From Opitutaceae bacterium (GTDB lineage: Bacteria; Verrucomicrobiota; Verrucomicrobiia; Opitutales; Opitutaceae): DNA of 34,048 bases. The notes under the pieces were generated by a model, which saw only the letters and a program-made list of their open reading frames with translations, did no database searches and was not told where the DNA came from. The position numbers and the translations under genes are program-made. How positions within the stretch are numbered: the first letter of the stretch is position 1; each line of letters opens with the position of its first letter. The stretch spans positions 1-34,048 of the forward strand of contig JADJZJ010000062.1 of assembly GCA_016715765.1 (NCBI GenBank). The letters are read 5' to 3'. This document shows positions 15,559 through 25,993 of the stretch, piece after piece.

Positions 15559-17958
15559 TCACTTGAGCTTCAAGGTCTGGCCGGGGCGGAGTTTCGTGGT
15601 TTTTTGACCGAGTGTGACTGAGGCCGCGGTTTTGCCAGGGTTGTGGGCGACGACAGTGGAGGCGGACGCGGTGAGTTCGACCGTGCCGGTGGTCTTCACG
15701 GCGCACACGGCTTTGCGCAGGACGGCCTGGCCGGGTTGGAGGGTGAGGGGGTAGGTCGCGGTTTGATTGGCGATTCGCGTGGTGCCTTCGAAGACGGGGA
15801 TGAGGGATAACTCACCCGGTTTCGTCCGGAGGCGGGCTTGGGTGATATTTGTCCCGAAGTTGGCGGCGGCAAGGTGCCCACGGCCGATGAGGCCGACGCA
15901 GTCCTTCGGGGCGGCGAGGACGGTGAGATTGGTGGCGGCGGTCTTGGCCGCGGATTGTCCGGGGGCGATCAGGGCGGCGAGTTGCGTGATGACGGCACCA
16001 GCCTTCACGGATTGTGGGCCGTTATTGCGGCTGAGGGTCAGGTCATCGGCGACGGCCCACCATGGGTTGAAGTAGTGGCGGTTGTGATAGACGGTCTCGC
16101 CGGTTGCGCGGAAGACAATGCCAAGGCGGTCGTCCACGTTGACCCAGGCGGGGTGGTCGTAGGTGCGCACGATGTCGCTGGCGGGATCCTTGCTGACGAA
16201 GCCCTCGAAGCGGGTCGCCCCCTCCGGTGTGGTGAAGACGCGGTGGCCATGGCAGTTGTCCTTCATGGCGCTGAATTTCTCGTTGATGATGCGGAGAAAC
16301 CCTTGGGAGATGTCGCTGACCTCGACGGCCTCACGGGCGGTCCAGCGTTCGAAGGAGAGGCTCGTGCCGTCGGGCAGGCCGGCGTAGAGCACTTCTTGGC
16401 GCACCGAACCCTGGGCGCGGTCCATCACCAGCGCGGCGGCAAAGCCTTCGCGCTGGGTGTCCACCTGGATGGAGATTTCCTCCTGGCTGTCGGGCCGGTC
16501 CTTTACCGTGAGGTGGGCGAGCCAGGAATTCGTGGCCGGGGCGACGGTCTGGATGCCGTCCGCGGTGAGCGGCAGGGCCATCAGGCAATTGCGCCAGGCG
16601 AAGGAGGTCTGCCCGAGCGGGTGACGCTGGAGCACGAAGCCGGAGTGGGGAAACACCCGCACGCCGCGGAGCTTGCGCTCGAGCTCGGGCTCGGGGGTGG
16701 GGGCCGGACCATCGCCGTGGAGGCGGTGGATGAGATAGGTGTAGGTGGGCGTGGTGATCAGCCATTCGCGGATGATCATGGGGTCCTGGATATCGTGGCA
16801 GACCTCGGCGATCTCCTGGCTGATCATGCGCCCGCCGTTGCTGGTCTGGCGCGCCTCGAGGGTCGCGAGCGCGCGGCGCTCGAGCCGGGCGGCGTCGGGG
16901 TCGCGCAGCAACACCGCGGCGGCGGCGTGGGAGGGAGTGCCGGGATCGGTGAAGAGGTAGGGCCAGTCCATGCCCTGCACGGGGTGGAGGGAGCCGGTGC
17001 GATCGGTGGCCCGCTTGAGCTGGGCATAGATGCGCTTGCGGTTGAAGAAAGCCTGCTCGGGCATGGGCAGGCCGAAAGCGCCATAAATGACGCCGAGGTA
17101 GCCGGTGAAGTGCGTGGCCGCGGCGGTGTAGCTGGGGTGCACCATGCCGTGGTTCTCGGCCATGAAGTCGGGGAGGGTGGTGAAGGTCTCCCAGGTCCAT
17201 TGCGCGATGGTCTTGTTGTCGGCGTACGGTTTCAGGTCCTTCGCATCCTGCGGTGTGGTGGCGGTGGAGAACATCCATTGCCGGGCGGTGGCGGCCCACT
17301 TGGCGGCCTGCGGATCCGCGGCCAGCAGGCAGGAGACGGAGGCCAGGCCGCAGGAGGTCCAGCCGTTTTCCTCCATCTGCGTGTTCACGTAGAGCCCGCT
17401 CTTTGGGGCCATGTCGCCGAAGCGCGCCGCGTAGTCGGCATGCATCGTGGCGATCATGGTCCAGGTTTCCTCGTCAATCACATCGCCGAGGAGCTGCGCG
17501 GCGACCGCGATGCCGGAGATGGTGGTGCCGCACTGGCTCTCACGGAAAAATCCCAGGCCACGTTCGCCCCACTTGGTGCCCCAGTTTTCCTTGCGCCCGA
17601 GGCCCACGGCGGGACGGACGCAGTCGGCGGGACCGGAATCGTGCGTGAAGCAGAGGTAGCGGATGGCCTTGCGGGCCATGGTGCGCAGCTCGTCGCGCGT
17701 CGCGCCGCCGACGGCGGGGTCGTACTCGGGCGAGCTGGCGGCGGCGGCGAAGGCGAGGGCGCCGCCGATGGATTCGATGCCGTACCAATGGCACCCGCCG
17801 AGGAAGTGCCCGCAGTCGGGCCGCACCGGCCAGTCGTTGAAACAGCGGACGCCGGTGGGAATCCATTTTTCGATGACCCGCAGGTAGCGGCGGCTCAGAT
17901 TGGTTTCGGGGCGGAGTACGATCGGGCTGGGCTTGATCATGGCAGCGGGTAGAGGCAT
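15559..17958 (-). CDS. Large protein of unknown family, possible alpha/alpha-toroid carbohydrate enzyme
   Basis: I do not recognise the family. The protein has about 800 residues from ATG 17958 (MPLPAAMIKPSP) or ATG 17940; the open frame reaches 18015 only through a TTG. The N-terminal half is helical, with repeated aromatic and glycine-rich turns (HFLGGCHWYGIESIGGALAFAAAASSPEY, ENGWTSCGLASVSCLLAADPQAAKWAATARQW, HPSYTAAATHFTGYLGVIYGAFG), like an alpha/alpha toroid. The C-terminal half is rich in beta-strand, as in lyase sandwich domains, and ends in a small domain (TLGQKTTKLRPGQTLKLK). No signal peptide is evident. It is oriented with the GH29 gene 180 bases downstream and sits beside two lyase-like proteins. 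I infer a carbohydrate-active enzyme, perhaps a lyase or hydrolase of a new family. Confidence 0.6.
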   Translation of the reverse strand: MPLPAAMIKPSPIVLRPETNLSRRYLRVIEKWIPTGVRCFNDWPVRPDCGHFLGGCHWYGIESIGGALAFAAAASSPEYDPAVGGATRDELRTMARKAIRYLCFTHDSGPADCVRPAVGLGRKENWGTKWGERGLGFFRESQCGTTISGIAVAAQLLGDVIDEETWTMIATMHADYAARFGDMAPKSGLYVNTQMEENGWTSCGLASVSCLLAADPQAAKWAATARQWMFSTATTPQDAKDLKPYADNKTIAQWTWETFTTLPDFMAENHGMVHPSYTAAATHFTGYLGVIYGAFGLPMPEQAFFNRKRIYAQLKRATDRTGSLHPVQGMDWPYLFTDPGTPSHAAAAVLLRDPDAARLERRALATLEARQTSNGGRMISQEIAEVCHDIQDPMIIREWLITTPTYTYLIHRLHGDGPAPTPEPELERKLRGVRVFPHSGFVLQRHPLGQTSFAWRNCLMALPLTADGIQTVAPATNSWLAHLTVKDRPDSQEEISIQVDTQREGFAAALVMDRAQGSVRQEVLYAGLPDGTSLSFERWTAREAVEVSDISQGFLRIINEKFSAMKDNCHGHRVFTTPEGATRFEGFVSKDPASDIVRTYDHPAWVNVDDRLGIVFRATGETVYHNRHYFNPWWAVADDLTLSRNNGPQSVKAGAVITQLAALIAPGQSAAKTAATNLTVLAAPKDCVGLIGRGHLAAANFGTNITQARLRTKPGELSLIPVFEGTTRIANQTATYPLTLQPGQAVLRKAVCAVKTTGTVELTASASTVVAHNPGKTAASVTLGQKTTKLRPGQTLKLK

Positions 17959-18163
17959 GGCCGGGAGAATGAGCTGATCTGTTGTAGGTATGCGGTGCCG
18001 GGGGTGAGGTCGCAAACTTATCCGCAGGGGGGGCGGATAGGGACGAAATGGATTATGTGACTGGATGGACGCGATGGACGGTTTAGGAGGAGAGGATATT
18101 GCTGAACGCGGGCTTGACGGCGCGGGGCCTTAAGGCGTTTTCAGGGCAGCAAGCCCACCGAAC

Positions 18164-20461
18164 ATGCAAGGTATCCAATTCATCCAGGACCTCGCGGTCA
18201 TTCTCGTCGTGGCGGGCGTGGTGGGGTGGCTGTGCCAGCGGATGGGGCTGTCGGTCGTGGTGGGTTTTCTGGCGGCGGGCATGATGGTGGGTCCGTACAC
18301 GCCGCCATTTTCGCTCGTGACGGATCTGCCGCGCATCGAGACCGCGGCGCAGGTTGGACTCGTGTTCCTGATGTTCGGCATCGGGCTGCGGCTGAGCCTG
18401 CGCAAGCTGCGGCGGATGGGGCCCTCGCTCCTGCTGGCCACCTTCATGGGCGCGGTGGGGGTGTATTACCTGACACGGCTCATGGGCACGGCGACGGGTT
18501 GGGACCCGACCGAGAGCCTGTTCCTGGCCGCGATGCTGGTGACCTCCTCCTCGGCGATCATCAGCAAGGTGCTGCAGGAGACCGGCACCTCCCACGAGCC
18601 CCATGGCCAGATGGCCATGACGATCACCGTGATGGAGGACATTGTCGCCGTGGTCATGCTCACCCTGCTCGGCTCGATCGTGCAGCTGACCGGTGAATCT
18701 CCGGCGGGGATCGGCCGCACCCTGGGCATGATGGGGGCGTTTGTGGCGCTGGCCGTGGTGGGCGGGCTGCTGCTATTCCCCTGGCTCCTCAAGCGCATGA
18801 GCATCGCGGCCGACGAGGAACTGCAAACCCTGGGCATCGCGGCGCTGCTGTTCAGCATGGCCATCATTGCGCACCAGGCGGGGTATTCGCTGGCGCTGGG
18901 GGCGTTCCTGCTGGGCACGATCGTGGCGGAGACCCCGCACCGCCACCAGGTGGAGCGCACCTTCGAGGGCATGCGGGATGTGTTCAGCGCGGTTTTCTTT
19001 GTCGCGATCGGGATGCAGATTGACGTCCGCCAGGTGTGGGAGTCGGCGGGATTGATCATTGCCGTCTCCGCGTTTGCGCTGGTGGCGCGCTCGCTGTCCT
19101 GCTCGCTCGCGCTGGTGCTGGTGGGCAAGCCGGCCCGGGAGGCGTTGCGCACCGGCCTGATGCTCACGCCGATCGGTGAATTTGCGTTCATCATCGCGCA
19201 GCTGGGCGTGACGGCGGCGGTGGTGCCGAAGAAATTCTACGCCATGGCGGTGGGCGTTTCCCTCCTGACCACGCTGGCGGCGCCGCTCCTGACGCGCTAC
19301 TCCGGTCCCATCACCACCCTGCTGCTGGCGCGCCAGCCCCGGTGGATGGAGGACTGGCTGGGTTACTATCACGGCTGGCTGGAACGCCTGCAGGTGCAGC
19401 AGAAGCGCAACCTGCTGTGGCAGCTCAGCCGCAAGCGCCTGATCCAGATCGGCGTGGAAATCCTCTTTGTGAGCGGCCTGCTGGTCTTCTCCGAACAGAT
19501 GTTTGCCGTGGTGGAGGAGTGGCTCGGCCGCGACTGGCTCTTTCCCTACGGTCCGCAGGTGCTTTTCTGGGCCGGGCTGACGCTCGTGGTGCTCGCGCCG
19601 CTCATGGCGATCTGGCGCAACATCTCGGCGCTGTCGCTGCTGTACGCCCAGGTGGCGACGACGGGGCTGGCGCACGCGGCGCGGCTGGCGCCGGTGGTGG
19701 AGACGAGCATCAAGCTGGTGGCGGGGGCGGCGCTTTTCTTCTGGCTGACGGCGGTGCTGCCGGCGGAGGGCACGGCGCGCTGGCTGCTTCTGGGCAGCGC
19801 GGTGGTCGCGGTCATCGCCCTGATTCTGCTCCGGCACAAACTCATCTACTGGCACAGCCAGCTTGAGGTGGAATTGCACAGCGTCATCGAGACCCCGAGC
19901 GAACAGATGACGGCCACCACGGCGCCTTGGCTCCAGTCGCACGAGGATTGGAACCTGCAGGTGGTCGATTGCATGCTGCCCTACCTCGCCGACAGCCAGG
20001 GCCGCAGCATTGCCGAGCTCCAGTTGCGCTCGCGCTTCGGCTGCACCGTGGTGGGCATTGAGCGGCAGGGCTTCATGATCCCGCTGCCGCCGCCCCAGGC
20101 CGTGCTGTATCCGCGGGACCGGGTGCTGCTCATGGGCACGACCGAGCAGATCCGCGCGGGCCGGGAATTTCTCGGGGCGGTGTCGGGGGCGTCGCAGGCT
20201 GATTCGGTGTTCGAGGAGGTCTGCATGGTCGCGCTGGCGGTGCCGGCGTGGAGCCGGGCGGCGGGCCGGACCCTGGCGGAACTGTCCCCGGCGCGGGACC
20301 ACGGCGTGCAGATCGCGGGCATCCACCGCGGCACGCAACGCATCCTGAACCCGGGCGGGCAGGAGAGCCTGCAGCCCGGCGACGAGGTGCTGGCGCTGGG
20401 CACGCCGGTGCAGATCCGGGATTTCAAGGCGTGGTTGCGGGAGGAAGTGGCGGGGGCGTGA
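18164..20461 (+). CDS. CPA2-family cation/proton antiporter with two C-terminal RCK_C-like domains
   Basis: This 765-residue membrane protein probably exchanges K+ or Na+ for H+. The first 390 residues form the CPA2 transport domain, with VGFLAAGMMVGPYTPPF, FLMFGIGLRLSLRKL, TSSSAIISKVLQETGT, MEDIVAVVMLTLLGS and MLTPIGEFAFIIAQLG. About four more membrane segments follow (roughly 430-570). The soluble tail from about 585 contains two RCK_C/TrkA_C-like repeats: DSQGRSIAELQLRSRFGCTVVGIERQG...LYPRDRVLLMGT, and GRTLAELSPARDHGVQIAGIHRGTQ...LQPGDEVLALGT. No NAD-binding RCK_N domain is visible between them and the membrane part. RCK_C domains in some antiporters bind c-di-AMP, which matters because a diadenylate cyclase lies 6 kb downstream. 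It appears to be transcribed alone. Confidence 0.9.
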   Translation: MQGIQFIQDLAVILVVAGVVGWLCQRMGLSVVVGFLAAGMMVGPYTPPFSLVTDLPRIETAAQVGLVFLMFGIGLRLSLRKLRRMGPSLLLATFMGAVGVYYLTRLMGTATGWDPTESLFLAAMLVTSSSAIISKVLQETGTSHEPHGQMAMTITVMEDIVAVVMLTLLGSIVQLTGESPAGIGRTLGMMGAFVALAVVGGLLLFPWLLKRMSIAADEELQTLGIAALLFSMAIIAHQAGYSLALGAFLLGTIVAETPHRHQVERTFEGMRDVFSAVFFVAIGMQIDVRQVWESAGLIIAVSAFALVARSLSCSLALVLVGKPAREALRTGLMLTPIGEFAFIIAQLGVTAAVVPKKFYAMAVGVSLLTTLAAPLLTRYSGPITTLLLARQPRWMEDWLGYYHGWLERLQVQQKRNLLWQLSRKRLIQIGVEILFVSGLLVFSEQMFAVVEEWLGRDWLFPYGPQVLFWAGLTLVVLAPLMAIWRNISALSLLYAQVATTGLAHAARLAPVVETSIKLVAGAALFFWLTAVLPAEGTARWLLLGSAVVAVIALILLRHKLIYWHSQLEVELHSVIETPSEQMTATTAPWLQSHEDWNLQVVDCMLPYLADSQGRSIAELQLRSRFGCTVVGIERQGFMIPLPPPQAVLYPRDRVLLMGTTEQIRAGREFLGAVSGASQADSVFEEVCMVALAVPAWSRAAGRTLAELSPARDHGVQIAGIHRGTQRILNPGGQESLQPGDEVLALGTPVQIRDFKAWLREEVAGA

Positions 20462-20493
20462 TCAGACGGATGGGACGGATCGGACCGATCAAG

Positions 20494-20580
20494 TGTAGTG
20501 CCGTGCTTTAGCCGGCACTGGTTCGGCAGGCTGGGGTGGCGGTGAAGCGTGTGAGCGCGGACTGAAGCTCCGCGCTACGT
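20494..20580. repeat. Degenerate paired hairpin repeat
   Basis: A TGTAGTGCCGTGCTTTAGCC unit and a GCGCGGACTGAAGCTCCGCG-CTACG unit are inverted relative to each other. The TGTAG/CTACG ends are as in the other hairpin pairs, but the stems differ. It lies between the convergent antiporter and tatA genes. Confidence 0.55.
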
Positions 20581-20594
20581 TTTTTTGGCCACAC

Positions 20595-20621
20595 AAAAAA
20601 GCGCGCCGATTGGGGCGCGCT
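20595..20621 (-). terminator. Rho-independent terminator of the dnaG-rpoD-tatA operon
   Basis: On the minus strand an 8-bp perfect stem AGCGCGCC/GGCGCGCT with a 6-base loop is followed directly by six T. It starts 25 bases after the tatA stop. Confidence 0.9.
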
Positions 20622-20645
20622 GGAGAGTGGAGGATGGACCGTTGC

Positions 20646-20873
20646 TCAGTTGGCGCCGGGATCCTTCGGGGTCTTGCCGGCTTCTGGGGTCTTGGACCCT
20701 TCGGGTTCATCCTTGCTGGCCTTCTTGAACTCCTTGATGGACTGGCCGAGACCCTTCGCGAGCGAGGGCAGCTTGGCGCCGCCGAACAGCACGAGCAAAA
20801 TGATCAAAATGATGACCAGCTCGGGAACGCCGAGTCCGAAGATGGCGGCGAGAAGAGCGGTGGAGGTATCCAT
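20646..20873 (-). CDS. tatA: Sec-independent protein translocase subunit TatA
   Basis: This is the pore-forming subunit of the twin-arginine translocase, which exports folded proteins across the inner membrane. The 75-residue protein has a short N-terminal helix (VPELVIILIILLVLFGG), the hallmark FGGAKLPSLAKGLGQSIKEFKKA hinge and amphipathic helix, and an acidic/lysine-rich tail. The ATG at 20873 is the only sensible start, although the same frame is open far upstream because of the stop-free GC-rich stretch. It is the last gene of the reverse group after dnaG and rpoD, followed by a terminator. No tatB/C is seen here. TatE-like naming is possible. Confidence 0.92.
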   Translation of the reverse strand: MDTSTALLAAIFGLGVPELVIILIILLVLFGGAKLPSLAKGLGQSIKEFKKASKDEPEGSKTPEAGKTPKDPGAN

Positions 20874-20879
20874 GGGAGG

Positions 20880-21149
20880 CAAGCAAGCAGGCGGCCCGGG
20901 GCCGGGACAAGCGGGAAAGTGGCTCCGGCGGGTGGGACTCGCGCTGAAAGGGTCGACGAGGAAGCAGGAGCTTGCCCGCCCGGCGGCGCCCGGCGGCGGC
21001 CTGCCGCGCCCATCGCGCGCCGGCCTGGCAGCCGGGCGGACCGCCATGGGACCCGAGGGCGGGCCCAGGCCGGGGCGGCAGGGGGCAGGGCCGGGGGGGG
21101 GGGCCGGGAGAGGGCCGCCGAGGCCCGGCGGGCGGGGCGTGGTGGGGGG

Positions 21150-21157
<8 letters not shown>
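20880..21157. other. GC-rich low-complexity stretch without stop codons on the minus strand
   Basis: Between the recognisable end of RpoD (NPW, codons at 21158-21166) and the tatA ATG, none of the three minus frames contains a stop codon. The stretch is unusually G-rich on the plus strand and includes an 11-G run (21093-21103) and a GTGGGGGGCGGCCCCCC block. The rpoD frame therefore reads on into tatA (nearest in-frame stop at 20707), and the tatA frame is open back to 21326. The true rpoD stop is likely hidden by a base-call error here. Confidence 0.7.
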
Positions 21158-22902
<1,745 letters not shown>

Positions 22903-22925
22903 GGTGGAAAATTAGGCAATAACCC

Positions 22926-24791
22926 TCAGATATGAGTGGGCAGACTGAGCGGCTGGCGGAGCTGGCGTTGGATTTCGGAACGTTCCTTTAAGAGTGAAAT
23001 TGGGTCAGAATTACTGTCCGCACCGTTGTTGGCCAAAGCAAGTTCTATTTGGCGCAGGCGGGGCTCCAGCGCCCGGGTACGCAGCTGTCGCACGCCTTCA
23101 CCGGCGGCCTTGAGGGGATCATCACAGTCAGGCGTATCGAAGAGCAGGGAGGCGACAAGCGCTTTTTCCTCAGGGGTTTCCAACAGCGGATCGAGATGGT
23201 CGCGCCCCGGCCAGCTGTCGTGCTCGAATTCGCCGAGGAAGCGGTTGAGGAGCACGCCGGCGGGGTAGCCGCGATCGATCCAGTCGTGGGGCAGGATCTG
23301 GCTCAGGGGTTTGCCGATGGACTCGAAGTGCAGGCAGAGCATCAGCAGTTCGTGCTCGGAAGTGACCGTGGCGGTGCTGCGCGGGGCCGCGGCGGGTGCT
23401 GCCGTGGCGGCGGTGCGGGCGGCGCTCTGGCGCTGCTGGCGGTTGGTCAGCGTCTGAAAATCGCGCTGCAGGGCGGCGGGCGCGAGGTGCAGCAGGCGGG
23501 CGGTCTCGGCGATGAACTCGGTGCGGGCCACTTCGGATTCCGCCGCGGCGATCAATTCCATGACGGCGTGGGCGGCGCGGGATTTCTGCTCGGAACTGGC
23601 GCCGGCCGGCTGCGGCAGCAGGGAGCGGCAGGCGAAGGCCATGGCGGAGAGCGAGTCGCGCTGCAGCTCGGCGTAGACGGCCAGGCCCCGCTGGAGAAAG
23701 AGCAGGTCGGGATCGACTTTTTCCTGCCCGGAAAGCTGCAGGAACCGCACCTCGAGTCCCGCCTTCAGGGCCATGGGCAGGAAACGCAGGGCGGCCTTCT
23801 GGCCGGCGCTGTCGCTGTCGAAGAAACACTCCACCTGCATGTGATAACGCCGCAGCAGCACGAGCTGCGTGTCGGTGATCGAGGTGCCCTGCGGAGCGAT
23901 GGCGGTCTTGAGGCCGACGCTCCAGCAGCGGAGGGCGTCGAGCTGGCCCTCGACCATCACGAAGGGCCGGCCCTCGCCGGCGGCGGTGCGGGCGCGGTCG
24001 AGATTGAAGAGCAGGTTGCCCTTGGTGAAGATGGGCGTCTCCGGCGAATTGACGTACTTGGCCTCGCGGGCGGGATCGTCCTCCGGCGTGAGATCGGTCT
24101 GACGGGCGGTGAAGGCCACCACGCGGCCCTGGTGGTCGCGGATCGGAATCATCAACCGCCCGCGGAAGCGCGGCTTGAACGAATTGAGCCCGAGCACGGC
24201 GCCCTCGCGGATGAAGAACAGGCCGCACTGGCGCAGCGCATCCTCGGAGAACCGGCGCTTCAGCAGCATTGCCCCCAGTCCGTCCTCGATGGGGGCGGCG
24301 GCACCGATCTTGAATTCGTCCGCCAGTTCCGGCGTGAAGCGGCGCTGCTCCACCCAGTACTTGCGCATGAAGTCGCCCGTGGGCGTGGCCGCCTTGAAGG
24401 CCTGGTGGTAATGCTCGGTGGCGAGTTCGTGGATCTCGAAGATCTCCTGCCGCAGGGAACGTTCCTCGCGCGAGGGTCCGCCGGAGCCCTCCTCGTATTC
24501 AATGACGATGCCGTAGCGCTGGCCCAGGGCCTCGACCGCCTCGGTGAACCCCAGTTGTTCCGTCTCGCGGACAAAGGTGATGGCGTCCCCGGCCTTGCCG
24601 CAGCCGAAGCACTTGTAGAAGCCCTTGTCGGGATCGACGTGGAACGAGGGGGTCTTCTCGTTGTGGAAGGGGCAGAGGCCCTTGAGCCGCGTGCCGCCGC
24701 CCTTGCGCAACGTAACCACGCGCCCAACAACGTCGGCGAGATTCACCCGCAACTTGAGGTCGCGGACGCAGGTGGGCTTGATGGCGGGCAT
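22926..24791 (-). CDS. dnaG: DNA primase DnaG
   Basis: DnaG synthesises RNA primers for replication. The CHC2 zinc finger is intact (C40, H43, C61 and C64 in LCPFHNEKTPSF...YKCFGCGKAGDA). The catalytic core follows with RFRGRLMIPIRDHQGRVVAFTAR and KYVNSPETPIFTKGNLLFNLDRA. The TOPRIM segment has MVEGQLDALRCW and CFFDSDSAGQKAALR. The C-terminal helicase-binding part is alanine-rich and less conserved. Its 621 residues are normal for the family. rpoD begins 23 bases after the stop, recalling the rpsU-dnaG-rpoD macromolecular-synthesis operon, but without rpsU upstream. Confidence 0.97.
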   Translation of the reverse strand: MPAIKPTCVRDLKLRVNLADVVGRVVTLRKGGGTRLKGLCPFHNEKTPSFHVDPDKGFYKCFGCGKAGDAITFVRETEQLGFTEAVEALGQRYGIVIEYEEGSGGPSREERSLRQEIFEIHELATEHYHQAFKAATPTGDFMRKYWVEQRRFTPELADEFKIGAAAPIEDGLGAMLLKRRFSEDALRQCGLFFIREGAVLGLNSFKPRFRGRLMIPIRDHQGRVVAFTARQTDLTPEDDPAREAKYVNSPETPIFTKGNLLFNLDRARTAAGEGRPFVMVEGQLDALRCWSVGLKTAIAPQGTSITDTQLVLLRRYHMQVECFFDSDSAGQKAALRFLPMALKAGLEVRFLQLSGQEKVDPDLLFLQRGLAVYAELQRDSLSAMAFACRSLLPQPAGASSEQKSRAAHAVMELIAAAESEVARTEFIAETARLLHLAPAALQRDFQTLTNRQQRQSAARTAATAAPAAAPRSTATVTSEHELLMLCLHFESIGKPLSQILPHDWIDRGYPAGVLLNRFLGEFEHDSWPGRDHLDPLLETPEEKALVASLLFDTPDCDDPLKAAGEGVRQLRTRALEPRLRQIELALANNGADSNSDPISLLKERSEIQRQLRQPLSLPTHI

Positions 24792-24910
24792 GGACGGCGG
24801 AGGGCGGGCTGAACCGCAAAGAATGCACTTTCAACCGGGCGCGGGGACTGTCAAGTTTCGCGGCTCGCGGAGGAAACATCGGCGCCGAATAGGCGACTAC
24901 ACACCACAAC

Positions 24911-25951
24911 ATGCGCTTCAAGCTACTCACCGTTCTCACATTGGCTCTCATCCCCGGGATGAGCGCGGCCCCGGATACGCCCCCGGCGGGGCCGCCCCCG
25001 GCGGTTGAACCGGTGTGGGAGACGCGGCTGCCGGAGTTCACCGAGGCGGCCTACAACGAGAAGGTCGAGGATCTGCTGGCCCAGTTTGAATCCGCCACGG
25101 GCCGCCAGTTGGTGCCCGGCGAAAAGAAGAAGGTGGGCCTGAAAATCTACGCCGACTCCGGTCCGGGCATGGCCACGCCGGTGCCGCTGGTCCGGGCGGT
25201 CATCAAGGCGCTGGAGCGCCGCGGCTTCGAGCCGAGGAACATTTTTCTCGTGGGCCTGAACCAGTTGCGGCTGCGCATGACCGGCTACCTGCCCTCGCTG
25301 GTGACCGGCGAGTCGCCTTTCCCGGGACACCAGATCTACGTGCTCGAGTCGGGCAAGTTCTACGATCCCGTGTGGTTCTACGACTCGCCGCTGCCGCAGC
25401 GCTTCGACCCGATCTTCATCGAATCCCAGACGCGCGATGTGCCCAACTCCTCCACCAAGGATGAGGACCGCAAGAGCTTCCTCGCGACGCCGCTTTTCCT
25501 CGACGCGGATTTCTGGATCAACCTGCCGGTCTACACGGATCATCCGATGCTGGGCATCAACGGCGCCCTGGTGAACGCCACACTGTGGAACGCCTCGAAC
25601 ACCGCCCGTTTCTTCCGCAGTCCGGCCAACGCCCCGGCGGCCGTGGCGGAAATGAGCGCCATCCCCGAGCTGCGCGAGACCTGGGCCTGCTCCATCGTGA
25701 GCCTGGAGCACTACCAGTACATCGGCGGTCCGTTCTTCAATTCGCTCTACTCGGCCACCGAGCCGCTCCTCTGGCTCAGCCGTGACCCGGTGCTGCTGGA
25801 TTCCCTCATGCTCGAGCGGATCAACCGCCTCCGCAAGCTCACGGGCTTCAATCCCGTGTCGGAGGAAATCCGCACGCTGGAGTTTGCCGAGCTGCTCGGC
25901 GTGGGTTCGACGAAAACCGACGACGCGCGTTTCCGGCGGGTGGGGGAATAA
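24911..25951 (+). CDS. Secreted DUF362-like protein
   Basis: This is a 346-residue protein with an apparent signal peptide (MRFKLLTVLTLALIPGMSAA, then a Pro-rich linker). The body recalls DUF362 proteins: a KKVGLKIYADSGPGMATPVPLVRAVIKALERRGFEPRNIFLVG block (strand, then 'TP..lVRAvi..L...G'), and DADFWINLPVYTDHPMLGINGALVNATLWN, matching the family's 'INLPk.KtH...g..galKN' region. No CxxC ferredoxin-like cluster is present. The function of the family is not established. It is divergent from dnaG, with a 119-base gap that must hold both promoters, and is 42 bases before nuoA, so the two may be co-transcribed. Confidence 0.6.
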   Translation: MRFKLLTVLTLALIPGMSAAPDTPPAGPPPAVEPVWETRLPEFTEAAYNEKVEDLLAQFESATGRQLVPGEKKKVGLKIYADSGPGMATPVPLVRAVIKALERRGFEPRNIFLVGLNQLRLRMTGYLPSLVTGESPFPGHQIYVLESGKFYDPVWFYDSPLPQRFDPIFIESQTRDVPNSSTKDEDRKSFLATPLFLDADFWINLPVYTDHPMLGINGALVNATLWNASNTARFFRSPANAPAAVAEMSAIPELRETWACSIVSLEHYQYIGGPFFNSLYSATEPLLWLSRDPVLLDSLMLERINRLRKLTGFNPVSEEIRTLEFAELLGVGSTKTDDARFRRVGE

Positions 25952-25993
25952 ACCGCTTGCCGCCCGGCGGGCATTTCGCGCAGGTTTGGGGCG

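Noticed and set aside
15838..17952. 704-codon plus-strand open frame opposite the large unknown gene
   Set aside because: It is very long but Gly/Val/Ala-rich with no motif and is the mirror of a coding frame; the minus strand has plausible aromatic and turn patterns and aligns in direction with the fucosidase gene.
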